NCBI GenBank assembly: GCA_900546455.1
Contig: URCS01000013.1
Span: forward strand, 1-43,219
Direction of reading: 5' to 3'
Length of the DNA: 43,219 nt
Source of the DNA: an uncultured Collinsella sp.
GTDB taxonomy: Bacteria > Actinomycetota > Coriobacteriia > Coriobacteriales > Coriobacteriaceae
Every line of letters begins with the position of its first letter. Within the stretch, counting starts at the first letter, position 1. Shown piece after piece: positions 15,174 to 21,755 of the stretch. The position numbers and the translations under genes are program-made. Under the pieces are notes generated by a model that saw only the letters and a program-made list of their open reading frames with translations, did no database searches and had not been told where the DNA came from.

Positions 15174-16278
15174 AAGTCCACGCATAATAGCTCTGATCAT
15201 ACTTCAGGAAGGATAAAGATGAATTCCAGCCGTCCGCTATGCCAATCATCTGCCTTGTCTCTCCAGTTTTCTTACCAGTAAGTGTGGCGTAAGCCTCCGC
15301 TGTTACAGAATGGGCTGATCCGTTGTACAAACTCGCATGTAAAACATTCGGTCTATTAGAGTTAATCTCATTTTGAATGCTCGCGATAGCCGGAGAGGAG
15401 ACAGTGCGGGCGATAAGAGTACTTCCTCTGCTTGCGCAGTAATTTGTAAACCCCGTTGCACAGGTTGATATCGGCGTTCCACCCAAAACAACGCCGGGAA
15501 CAGTCTGTTCTTCATCGGAAAGAGCATGGGTATTGGTGTAATTCCATATCTGCATATATTGCGAAGGGTCGCTATATAAATTGGCAATGCCATACAGTTC
15601 CGCAACGTTCGAAAAAGCTGTCACCATACAAGCATAGTGGGCGGTAAGCCTCTTAATCTCGCTTTCATCATATGACATAAACTGAGAAATGGAACGAAAT
15701 CCAGATACTGTGTAATCCTGCATTTGAGTTGCGTAAATTACAACATCGTTCCAGCTTGAAGGTTTATTCGATAAAACGACAGGCCGTCCTTCTATGGAAA
15801 CAGCCGGGATTGTTCTTCCGCAATTTGTTGTTATTGAACCGTCCAAAGATTGCACGCCGAATTCGAATGGATTGATCATTACGACTGGGTTATTGAACGA
15901 ATAAGACTCGACACCAAGATCTCCTCCCCGATCCATAGGGCTGACTAAGCCGTCTCCAAAACGATATCCCGTAAGTATTTCATCATCTGAAGCATCTAAA
16001 ACCAAATAGCCCGCGGCTCTATTGGATGTCACAACCGGAACAATGTAACCAAGCGGGGACCCATCAACATCTACAAAAGGAATAGGGTCAGAAGGCGTAT
16101 ACGAATAGCCGAGGAGTCCCTTTATATATTTATCGGCAAGCTCTTGCGCAATTTCAGAAGTAAATTGTATCTGCTCACCATCAATATTGCCCGTCGAAGC
16201 AAAAACCTCTTTCGGACGTGCGGCTAAGGCGACAATTGAAGACGCGACAAGTTGCAGAAAACGACGACGCGAAAGCAT
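15151..16278 (-). CDS. Tat-exported papain-like (C39-like) cysteine peptidase
   Basis: The 375-residue protein starts with a twin-arginine signal (SRRRFLQL at 3-10, hydrophobic region to about 20). Its C-terminal half has the papain-fold pattern of C39-like/C10-like peptidases: Cys217 in HYACMVTAFSNVAELYG, His323 in GSAHSVTAEAY, and an acidic partner near Asp349 in GIADGWNSS. The N-terminal 200 residues look like a pro- or accessory region that is itself beta-rich. It would act outside the cell on proteins or peptides; substrate unknown. The gene is AT-rich against GC-rich neighbours and overlaps a lipoprotein gene downstream, suggesting a transferred pair. The ribosome binding site is weak (AAGAAG before ATG 16278). 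Confidence 0.7.
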   Translation of the reverse strand: MLSRRRFLQLVASSIVALAARPKEVFASTGNIDGEQIQFTSEIAQELADKYIKGLLGYSYTPSDPIPFVDVDGSPLGYIVPVVTSNRAAGYLVLDASDDEILTGYRFGDGLVSPMDRGGDLGVESYSFNNPVVMINPFEFGVQSLDGSITTNCGRTIPAVSIEGRPVVLSNKPSSWNDVVIYATQMQDYTVSGFRSISQFMSYDESEIKRLTAHYACMVTAFSNVAELYGIANLYSDPSQYMQIWNYTNTHALSDEEQTVPGVVLGGTPISTCATGFTNYCASRGSTLIARTVSSPAIASIQNEINSNRPNVLHASLYNGSAHSVTAEAYATLTGKKTGETRQMIGIADGWNSSLSFLKYDQSYYAWTYGTTFSK

Positions 16279-16334
16279 ATGTTCTTCTTTCTAGAGAAGC
16301 GACTTATAAGGTACTCCTATTCTATAATCTTTTT

Positions 16335-16346
16335 TGTAACGTTACA
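16335..16346. promoter_or_regulatory. 12-bp perfect palindrome upstream of the peptidase gene
   Basis: TGTAACGTTACA is a perfect palindrome about 57 nt upstream of the peptidase start. On the minus strand it is followed, after an A-run, by TATAGAAT, a plausible -10 region. It is a candidate repressor or activator site. The rest of the AT-rich gap to 16520 shows no gene. Confidence 0.4.
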
Positions 16347-16520
16347 GCACTGGTTATATTTCAATTCGATTTGCTTATGTCCTTGCAACCCAATGCGTCT
16401 TTACGTTTTAAACGGAATTAGAAAATCACTCATAGCAAAAACGGGCTTTAATCCCAAAGAGATGACTTTGATTATGAATCAAACCAGCAGCCAGGGCATA
16501 GCTGCAGTGCAATCGCTACA

Positions 16521-16548
16521 AGAAAGGCCGCCCTTGGTGGCGGCCCTT
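16521..16548 (-). terminator. Terminator of ettA
   Basis: A 7-bp GC stem (GGCCGCC, 16539-16545 with 16526-16532) with a 6-nt loop is followed on the minus strand by TTTCTTG, 11 nt after the ettA stop codon. Confidence 0.75.
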
Positions 16549-16558
16549 CTACTTGCTA

Positions 16559-18238
16559 CTAGTCGCGCGTCAGCTTGCGGTGAATACGATGCGGCTGGGC
16601 TGCATCCTCGCCCAGGCGCTCGATGCGGTTGGCCTGATAGGCCTCAAAGTTGCCCTCGAACCAATACCAGTTGCCCGGATTCTCGTCGGTGCCCTCCCAC
16701 GCCAGAATGTGCGTGGCGACGCGGTCCAGAAACATACGATCGTGGCTAATAACCACCGAGCAGCCCGGGAACTCGAGCAGCGCCGCTTCGAGCGAGGACA
16801 GTGTCTCGACGTCGAGGTCGTTCGTGGGCTCGTCGAGGAGCAGCAGGTTGCCGCCCTGCTTGAGCGTAAGCGCCAAGTTCAGACGGTTGCGCTCGCCACC
16901 GGAGAGTACGCCGGCGCGCTTCTGCTGGTCCTGGCCCTTAAAGCCAAAGCTCGCCACATAAGCGCGGCTCGGAACCTCGGTCTCGCCGACCATCATGTGG
17001 TCCAGGCCATCCGAGACGACCTCCCACAGGTTCTTGTCGGGGTCGATGCCAGAACGGTTCTGATCGACATAGGAGATCTTGACGGTCTCGCCCACCTCGA
17101 GCTCGCCCGAAGTCAGCGGCTCCAGACCCACAATCGTCTTGAAGAGCGTGGTCTTACCGACACCGTTGGGACCGATGACGCCCACGATGCCGTTGCGCGG
17201 CAGGGTGAACGAAAGGTCATCGATGAGCACACGGCCATCGAACTCCTTGTGCAGGTGATGGGCCTCGAGCACCTTGTTGCCCAGACGCGGGCCCACAGGG
17301 ATGCGGATGTCGGTCCAGTCGAGCTTCTGGCTTGCGCGGGCCTCGGCCTCCATCTCCTCATAGCGAGCCAGACGGGCCTTGTTCTTTGCCTGGCGGGCCT
17401 TGGGCGAGCTGCGCACCCACTCGAGCTCGGCCTCCATGCGCTTGGCGAGCTTGGCATCGCGGTTGCCCTGCGCCTCGATACGGGCGGCCTTGGTCTCCAG
17501 ATACGTGGAGTAGTTGCCCTTGTAGGGATAAAGGTGACCGCGGTCGACCTCGCAGATCCACTCGGCAACGTTATCCAGGAAGTAGCGATCGTGCGTGACG
17601 GCAAGCACCGCGCCCTGGTAGTTGTGAAGGAAGTGCTCGAGCCACAGGATCGACTCAGCGTCTAGGTGGTTTGTGGGCTCGTCAAGCAGCAGCAGGTCGG
17701 GAGCCTCGAGCAGCAGCTTGCACAGGGCCACGCGACGGCGCTCGCCGCCGGAAAGCACGTTGACCGGCATGTCGGAATCGGGCAGCTGCAGGGCGTCCAT
17801 GGCCTGGCCGAGCTTGGAATCGATATCCCAGCCATCAGCGGCGTCGATCTCGTCCTGGAGCTTGCCCATCTCGGCCATGAGGGCGTCCATGTCGCAGTCC
17901 GGGTCGCACATCTCCTCGCCGATCTTGTTGAAGCGATCGACCTTGGCAATCATGTCGCCAAACGCCATGCGCACGTTCTCGATAACGGTCTTGTCGTCGT
18001 CGAGCGGCGGCTCCTGCTGCAGGATGCCCACGGTGTAGCCGGGGGTGAGCCTGGCATCGCCGTTGGAGACCTCCTCGATGCCGGCCATGATCTTGAGCAG
18101 GGTCGACTTGCCCATGCCGTTGGGACCCACGACGCCGATCTTGGCACCGGGGTAGAAGCTCAGGGTCACGTCGTCAAGGATCACCTTGTCGCCATGGGCC
18201 TTGCGAGCCTGATACATCTGGTAGATAAACTCCGCCAT
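16559..18238 (-). CDS. ettA: ABC-F protein, energy-dependent translational throttle EttA
   Basis: The 559-residue cytoplasmic protein has two ABC ATPase domains and no membrane part. Both P-loops (GPNGMGKST near 39-47, GPNGVGKTT in the second half) and both signature motifs (LSGGERRRVAL and LSGGERNRLNL) are intact, with Walker B LLLLDEPTNHLD and LLLLDEPTNDLD. The linker between them carries the long helical arm rich in Glu, Ala and Arg (EAELEWVRSSPKARQAK), typical of EttA. EttA binds the ribosomal E site and gates entry into elongation according to ATP/ADP ratio. Length agrees with E. coli EttA (555). It is monocistronic, with a terminator at 16521-16548. Confidence 0.93.
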   Translation of the reverse strand: MAEFIYQMYQARKAHGDKVILDDVTLSFYPGAKIGVVGPNGMGKSTLLKIMAGIEEVSNGDARLTPGYTVGILQQEPPLDDDKTVIENVRMAFGDMIAKVDRFNKIGEEMCDPDCDMDALMAEMGKLQDEIDAADGWDIDSKLGQAMDALQLPDSDMPVNVLSGGERRRVALCKLLLEAPDLLLLDEPTNHLDAESILWLEHFLHNYQGAVLAVTHDRYFLDNVAEWICEVDRGHLYPYKGNYSTYLETKAARIEAQGNRDAKLAKRMEAELEWVRSSPKARQAKNKARLARYEEMEAEARASQKLDWTDIRIPVGPRLGNKVLEAHHLHKEFDGRVLIDDLSFTLPRNGIVGVIGPNGVGKTTLFKTIVGLEPLTSGELEVGETVKISYVDQNRSGIDPDKNLWEVVSDGLDHMMVGETEVPSRAYVASFGFKGQDQQKRAGVLSGGERNRLNLALTLKQGGNLLLLDEPTNDLDVETLSSLEAALLEFPGCSVVISHDRMFLDRVATHILAWEGTDENPGNWYWFEGNFEAYQANRIERLGEDAAQPHRIHRKLTRD

Positions 18239-18328
18239 ATGCCTGTTCTATCCTTTCTACCTGCTGTTTCCCTATTCTTGTTTCGCTTTAGTGGAAACGA
18301 AATGAAAAACCAGCTCTGAAACTTAACG

Positions 18329-18355
18329 AAAAAGGGGCATGGTTGCCCATACCCC
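18329..18355 (-). terminator. Terminator of the sdpR-sdpI unit
   Basis: A 9-bp stem with one G-U pair (18347-18355 with 18334-18342) and a GCAA tetraloop on the minus strand is followed by TTTTT, about 67 nt downstream of the sdpI-like stop. Confidence 0.8.
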
Positions 18356-18421
18356 CTAATACTACCTGGGAAAAGTCCCCCGGAACATACTATGAACTGC
18401 GTACGCTAGTTTTCCGCAACC

Positions 18422-19126
18422 TTAGCGAGCGGCTCGCTGCGATTTGCGCCACAGCAGATACGAGTAGACGTAGACGGCTCCGGCCGAACCAAACGCCAGC
18501 ACCGCAATCACCGCGGCGACGACTTCACTCGAAAGCACCGCACCTGCCACGCCCATTACGATGAGGCCAGCACCCAGCACCATAAAGCAGGCACCGCCAA
18601 AGCGCTGCGTACGGCGCCAGTTCTCGGGACCGGCAAGCGCCCAGGGCGTCTTGATACCGAGCGTATAGTTCTGCTTCACACGCGGCAAGTAGTTGCCTAC
18701 GCCGATGAACAGCAAACCGACAACACCGGAAATCAGCACGTTGACCGAACCGACCGCCGGCACCACGCCCCACACCGTAAGCTCTCCCAGCCAGCTTATG
18801 GCGCACATGAACAAGGTGAAGGCGATTACGTAGCCCTGATAGAACTTGCCCGAGGTTCGATACGCCTCGCCCTTGGGGTCGACGCGCGGCACCACGTAGA
18901 ACATCGCGAGAAACACCAGCGGCAACGCGCCGAGCGCGGAGGCCATCCAACTGGGACCCCAACCGTCGACGGCACCGCTCGCTCCCCAGTGCGTGGGAAT
19001 CTGCGCCGGCAAGCTCGGCATCACCATGAGGTGCGCTACGACATTGGCGACGCACAGAGCGACCAGCGCAATCCACACGCGCGACGATACCCCCGTGGGG
19101 TGAATGCCCTTGTTTTCGTTATTCAT
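18422..19126 (-). CDS. SdpI-family immunity/membrane protein
   Basis: The 234-residue polytopic membrane protein has a DUF1648-type N-terminus (LPAQIPTHWGASGAVDGWG near 52-70) and an SdpI C-terminal part (VGNYLPRVKQNYTLGIKTPWAL...ENWRRTQRFGG), with about six hydrophobic segments. In Bacillus subtilis SdpI gives immunity to the cannibalism toxin SDP and sequesters the repressor SdpR at the membrane. The start ATG at 19126 overlaps the upstream ArsR-type gene by 8 nt. No sdpC-like toxin or maturation genes are visible nearby, so it is an orphan immunity pair, perhaps protecting against peptides of other bacteria. Confidence 0.85.
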   Translation of the reverse strand: MNNENKGIHPTGVSSRVWIALVALCVANVVAHLMVMPSLPAQIPTHWGASGAVDGWGPSWMASALGALPLVFLAMFYVVPRVDPKGEAYRTSGKFYQGYVIAFTLFMCAISWLGELTVWGVVPAVGSVNVLISGVVGLLFIGVGNYLPRVKQNYTLGIKTPWALAGPENWRRTQRFGGACFMVLGAGLIVMGVAGAVLSSEVVAAVIAVLAFGSAGAVYVYSYLLWRKSQRAAR

Positions 19127-19397
19127 CCTTATCACCTTCTGTGTTTGTAAAGCCCATAAACCAGCCAATTAAATCCTGCATGACGGTGGTGTTTAAGCTG
19201 TATACGATGTTTTGGCCATGGCGCTCATCGGTCACCAACCCGGCGTTTTTGAGCGTCGCCAAGTGATGGCTCAGTGACGGCTTACTGATGTCAAAATGCT
19301 CGGCAAGCTCTCCGGCCGTACAATTGCCCTCGTGCAGTAGTTCCAAAATGCGCCGCCGCGTAGGATCGGCAAGCGCCTTAAAACCCTCTCCCGGCAT
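19119..19397 (-). CDS. ArsR/SmtB-type autorepressor, SdpR-like
   Basis: The 92-residue protein is a winged helix-turn-helix of the ArsR group: FKALADPTRRRILELLHEG, the recognition helix in HFDISKPSLSHHLATLKNAGLV, and the wing DERHGQNIVYSLN. No metal-binding cysteine pair of the metal-sensing ArsR proteins is seen, which suits the SdpR subgroup that is controlled by membrane sequestration. AGGAGG stands five bases before ATG 19397; a longer frame to 19433 has no support. It overlaps the sdpI-like gene and should repress the promoter at 19432-19461. Confidence 0.85.
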   Translation of the reverse strand: MPGEGFKALADPTRRRILELLHEGNCTAGELAEHFDISKPSLSHHLATLKNAGLVTDERHGQNIVYSLNTTVMQDLIGWFMGFTNTEGDKDE

Positions 19398-19431
19398 AGG
19401 ACCTCCTCTCATCATTTCGTTCGACGCGCAC

Positions 19432-19461
19432 ACTATACTCGATATTTAGATGTTTGTCTAA
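19432..19461 (-). promoter_or_regulatory. Promoter and operator of the sdpR-sdpI operon
   Basis: On the minus strand TAGACA (19460-19455) and TATAGT (19437-19432) are separated by exactly 17 nt, a good housekeeping promoter. An inverted repeat TTAGA-N6-TCTAA (19446-19461) covers the -35 hexamer and is a likely binding site for the ArsR-type repressor encoded next. Confidence 0.75.
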
Positions 19462-19485
19462 TTATCTAATACAGCAGCTTCTATA

Positions 19486-19512
19486 GAACATTCGTTCGTA
19501 TTTAGCTACAAT
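19486..19512 (+). promoter_or_regulatory. SOS (LexA) box over the promoter of the small toxin gene
   Basis: GAACATTCGTTC at 19486-19497 is an exact match to the Gram-positive/actinobacterial LexA half-site pattern GAAC-N4-GTTC. It lies between a weak -35 (TAGAAC, 19484-19489) and a -10 hexamer TACAAT (19507-19512) with 17-nt spacing, so LexA binding would block transcription of the gene at 19564. Confidence 0.65.
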
Positions 19513-19563
19513 GGAAGTTGAAGCAGATGGGCCAGCTCCCTCTACCCGAGAAGGAGATGGACT

Positions 19564-19650
19564 ATGAGTATTGACGATGTCCTGACGTTGTTGTTGCTTG
19601 TAATCGCGGCTGTGGAGCTCGGCATCCACATTGGAGGTCGAATGAAATAG
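19564..19650 (+). CDS. 28-residue holin-like toxin peptide
   Basis: The gene has AAGGAG seven bases before its ATG and encodes MSIDDVLTLLLLVIAAVELG followed by a short basic tail, i.e. one membrane-spanning helix. The layout (short acidic start, 17-residue hydrophobic helix, basic end) and the GC-rich hairpin immediately downstream are those of the putative holin-like toxins and TxpA/Fst-type type I toxins of Gram-positives, which damage the membrane and are held down by an antisense RNA. A LexA box in its promoter indicates induction by DNA damage, as known for TisB in E. coli. The antisense RNA is not seen directly. Such genes are missed by standard annotation. Confidence 0.65.
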   Translation: MSIDDVLTLLLLVIAAVELGIHIGGRMK

Positions 19651-19673
19651 CCGCCCCCGCGTAATGCAAAGAC

Positions 19674-19712
19674 GGCCACTTCTCACGCTACAAACGTGTT
19701 TGGGAGTTGGCC
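19674..19712 (+). other. Hairpin 3' of the holin-like gene, possible antitoxin RNA region
   Basis: GGCCA at 19674-19678 pairs with TGGCC at 19708-19712, with further imperfect pairing inside. A second stem-loop (cccgcggcaacggg) follows. Structured 3' regions with convergent antisense transcription are usual in type I toxin loci; no clear minus-strand promoter was identified. Confidence 0.35.
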
Positions 19713-19808
19713 AACCCGCGGCAACGGGTGCCATCTGCTTCAATCTTATGCGAATCCCCGCTTCATTTCAACATGCCCCAAGGCCTCAAATGGAGGCAGA
19801 ATAATACC

Positions 19809-19814
19809 TATAAT
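19809..19814 (+). promoter_or_regulatory. Possible -10 element of the tcdA-tatD unit
   Basis: TATAAT stands 46 nt before the tcdA start codon. No good -35 hexamer is found at 16-18 nt upstream, so the assignment is tentative. Confidence 0.35.
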
Positions 19815-19859
19815 GGCGATAGCCAATTACGTTAATTACTTCCCCATCGGAGGATATCT

Positions 19860-20657
19860 ATGACCGAAACCGCAGCCGCCGCTCCCGTCGAGACGCGCGA
19901 CACCAAGCTCGAGATCATCATGGGGCGCGAGGCGCTCGACAAGCTCGCCGACGCCACGGTGTTGGTGCTCGGCTGCGGCGGCGTGGGCTCTAATTGCTGC
20001 GAGGCACTCGCCCGCGGCGGCATCGGACACTTCGTGATTCTGGATAAGGACGTTATCGCGCCCAGCAACATCAACCGCCAGGCCATCGCATTTCACAGCA
20101 CTATCGGCAAGCGCAAAGTCGATGTTATGGAAGCCATGATCCACGACATCAACCCCGCTGCCACCGTCATCAAGCGCACCGAATACCTGCTGAGCGATAA
20201 CATCGACGAGTTCTTCGCGAGCGTTCTGGAGCAGACGGGCGGCAAGCTCGACTACGTCATCGATGCCATCGATACGATCTCGGCCAAACTCACCGTTGCC
20301 AAATACGCCCAAGACCAGGGCATTCGCCTGGTGAGCTCTATGGGCGGCGGCAACAAGCTGCATCCCGAATGCCTGCGCTTCGCCGATATCTTTGACACGG
20401 TGCGCGACCCCATGAGCCGTATCATGCGCAAAGAGTGCAAAAAACGTGGCATCAAGAGCCTGCACGTTCTATTTAGCTGCGAGGAGTCGGTCAAGACTCA
20501 GCGCCGTGACCCCTCCAACATCCACGAGCGCACCGAGCTCGGAACCGCCAGCTTTATGCCGCCCATCATGGGCCAGATGATTGCCGGCGAGGTTATTCGC
20601 AAGATCAGTGGACGCGGTACCGAGCGCGTTCGCGCCGACGGCCAGCGCCTGGACTAG
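19860..20657 (+). CDS. tcdA: tRNA threonylcarbamoyladenosine dehydratase (TcdA)
   Basis: The 265-residue ThiF/MoeB-fold (E1-like) enzyme cyclises t6A at position 37 of ANN-decoding tRNAs to ct6A, using ATP. The nucleotide-binding motif GCGGVGSN lies at 38-45, followed by the aspartate of VILDKDVIAPSNINRQ and the adenylation arginines; the DAIDTISAKL segment is characteristic of the CsdL/TcdA branch rather than of MoeB or ThiF. Length matches E. coli TcdA (268). GGAGG precedes the ATG at good spacing. The tatD gene starts 14 nt downstream, so the two are one operon. Confidence 0.92.
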   Translation: MTETAAAAPVETRDTKLEIIMGREALDKLADATVLVLGCGGVGSNCCEALARGGIGHFVILDKDVIAPSNINRQAIAFHSTIGKRKVDVMEAMIHDINPAATVIKRTEYLLSDNIDEFFASVLEQTGGKLDYVIDAIDTISAKLTVAKYAQDQGIRLVSSMGGGNKLHPECLRFADIFDTVRDPMSRIMRKECKKRGIKSLHVLFSCEESVKTQRRDPSNIHERTELGTASFMPPIMGQMIAGEVIRKISGRGTERVRADGQRLD

Positions 20658-20671
20658 CAAGGCACACCGCG

Positions 20672-21454
20672 ATGAAGCTGCAGTCCTTTGATGCTCACTG
20701 TCACCTCGACCTGATGGCCAGCCCGAACACCGTTGCCCACGAAGCCGCAGCGATGGGACTGGAGCTCTTTGATTGCGGCGTCGATCCACGCGATTTCGCG
20801 TCAGCATCCGAACGCGCCAGCAGTAGTCCCAACGTTATTGCAGGGGTGGGCCTCCACCCCTGGTGGATTGCCGACGGCCGATGCGGAACCGCCGAGGTCG
20901 GCCTGCTTTGTGAACTCGCCATCCGGGAACGGTTTATCGGCGAGGTCGGGCTCGATTTCTCGCCACGCTTTGCAGGCACCGAGGGAAACCAGACGCAGGC
21001 ATTTGAACGGCTATGCCGAACGTTATCGCAGTCCCCGCTACCTGGACGCGTTCTATCCATTCACGCCGTTCGCGCGGCGGGAGCAACTTTGGACACTTTG
21101 GAGTCGAACGACCTTCTAAAGGACGTCCCCAACTCCCCCACCATTATCTTCCACTGGTTTAGCGGCACCTCAGATGAGTTTGTCCGCGCACGCATTGCGG
21201 GCTGCTACTTTTCCGTGAATGAACGCATGCTTGCGACCAAACGTGGGCGCGAATACGCGCGACAGATTCCACTTGATCGCTTGCTACTCGAAACCGACGC
21301 GCCGGCCGAACCAGACGCGGAAACATCCGCGCGACAGCTCGTCGATTCACTCATAAGAGTATCCGAGGTCATTGCTGCGCTTAAAAACTGCCCCGAGGAG
21401 AGCATCAAGTCGGTCGTCCTGGAAAATTCCCACTCCATTTTCGACTTCCGCTGA
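20672..21454 (+). CDS. TatD-family metal-dependent hydrolase
   Basis: The 260-residue TIM-barrel protein has the TatD N-terminal metal motif DAHCHLD (Asp7, His9, His11), GVGLHPWW, FIGEVGLDF with its metal Glu, a later histidine in IFHWFSG, and the closing LLLETDAPAEPD. TatD proteins act as DNA exo- or endonucleases or D-aminoacyl-tRNA deacylase-like hydrolases; the substrate here cannot be told. It follows tcdA closely. The middle part is shorter and more divergent than in E. coli TatD. The gene ends 5 nt before a MITE-like element whose internal hairpin may serve as its terminator. Confidence 0.85.
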   Translation: MKLQSFDAHCHLDLMASPNTVAHEAAAMGLELFDCGVDPRDFASASERASSSPNVIAGVGLHPWWIADGRCGTAEVGLLCELAIRERFIGEVGLDFSPRFAGTEGNQTQAFERLCRTLSQSPLPGRVLSIHAVRAAGATLDTLESNDLLKDVPNSPTIIFHWFSGTSDEFVRARIAGCYFSVNERMLATKRGREYARQIPLDRLLLETDAPAEPDAETSARQLVDSLIRVSEVIAALKNCPEESIKSVVLENSHSIFDFR

Positions 21455-21459
21455 CCTCG

Positions 21460-21689
21460 GTGGGCAAAAAATGCCAAATATGAGTACTGTTGTAAAACTG
21501 GTCACATTATTTTGCACCAAAACAACGACCTGATAATGTACAACTGTTCATTATCAGGTCGTTTTAGCATACCCAGGGACATATTAGACGGCTTTAAGTT
21601 GTCCGCAGACACTCAACTTGGACCTCAAGAGCCAAATTTTGCTGCTACTAAATTTGTGACAGTACTCATATTTGGCATTTTTTGCCCAC
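21460..21689. mobile_element. MITE-like element with 31-bp perfect terminal inverted repeats
   Basis: Bases 21460-21490 (beginning GTGGGCAAAAAATGCC) are perfectly complementary to 21659-21689. Between them lie 168 nt without a credible gene, AT-richer than the flanks, including a 15-bp stem at 21524-21563 and a smaller AAGTTG/CAACTT stem near 21596-21619. It sits exactly between the convergent tatD and FGGY kinase genes. No clean target duplication is visible. The structure fits a non-autonomous transposable element; a long bidirectional transcription barrier is the alternative. Confidence 0.6.
21524..21566 (+). terminator. Hairpin terminator inside the inverted-repeat element
   Basis: A perfect 15-bp stem (AACGACCTGATAATG, 21524-21538, with 21549-21563) and a 10-nt loop are followed by TTT(A). 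It would end the tcdA-tatD transcript about 70 nt after the tatD stop. Confidence 0.6.
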
Positions 21690-21755
21690 GACCCTCAAGG
21701 GACATGCGAATCGCACAACGCAGCCCCCATAAGAGCGTGGGGCAATTCGGCGGCG

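Noticed and set aside
19462..19743. Minus-strand 93-codon frame over the holin-like gene
   Set aside because: No ribosome binding site, and it runs through the promoter and hairpin of the plus-strand toxin gene. An antisense RNA from this strand remains possible.
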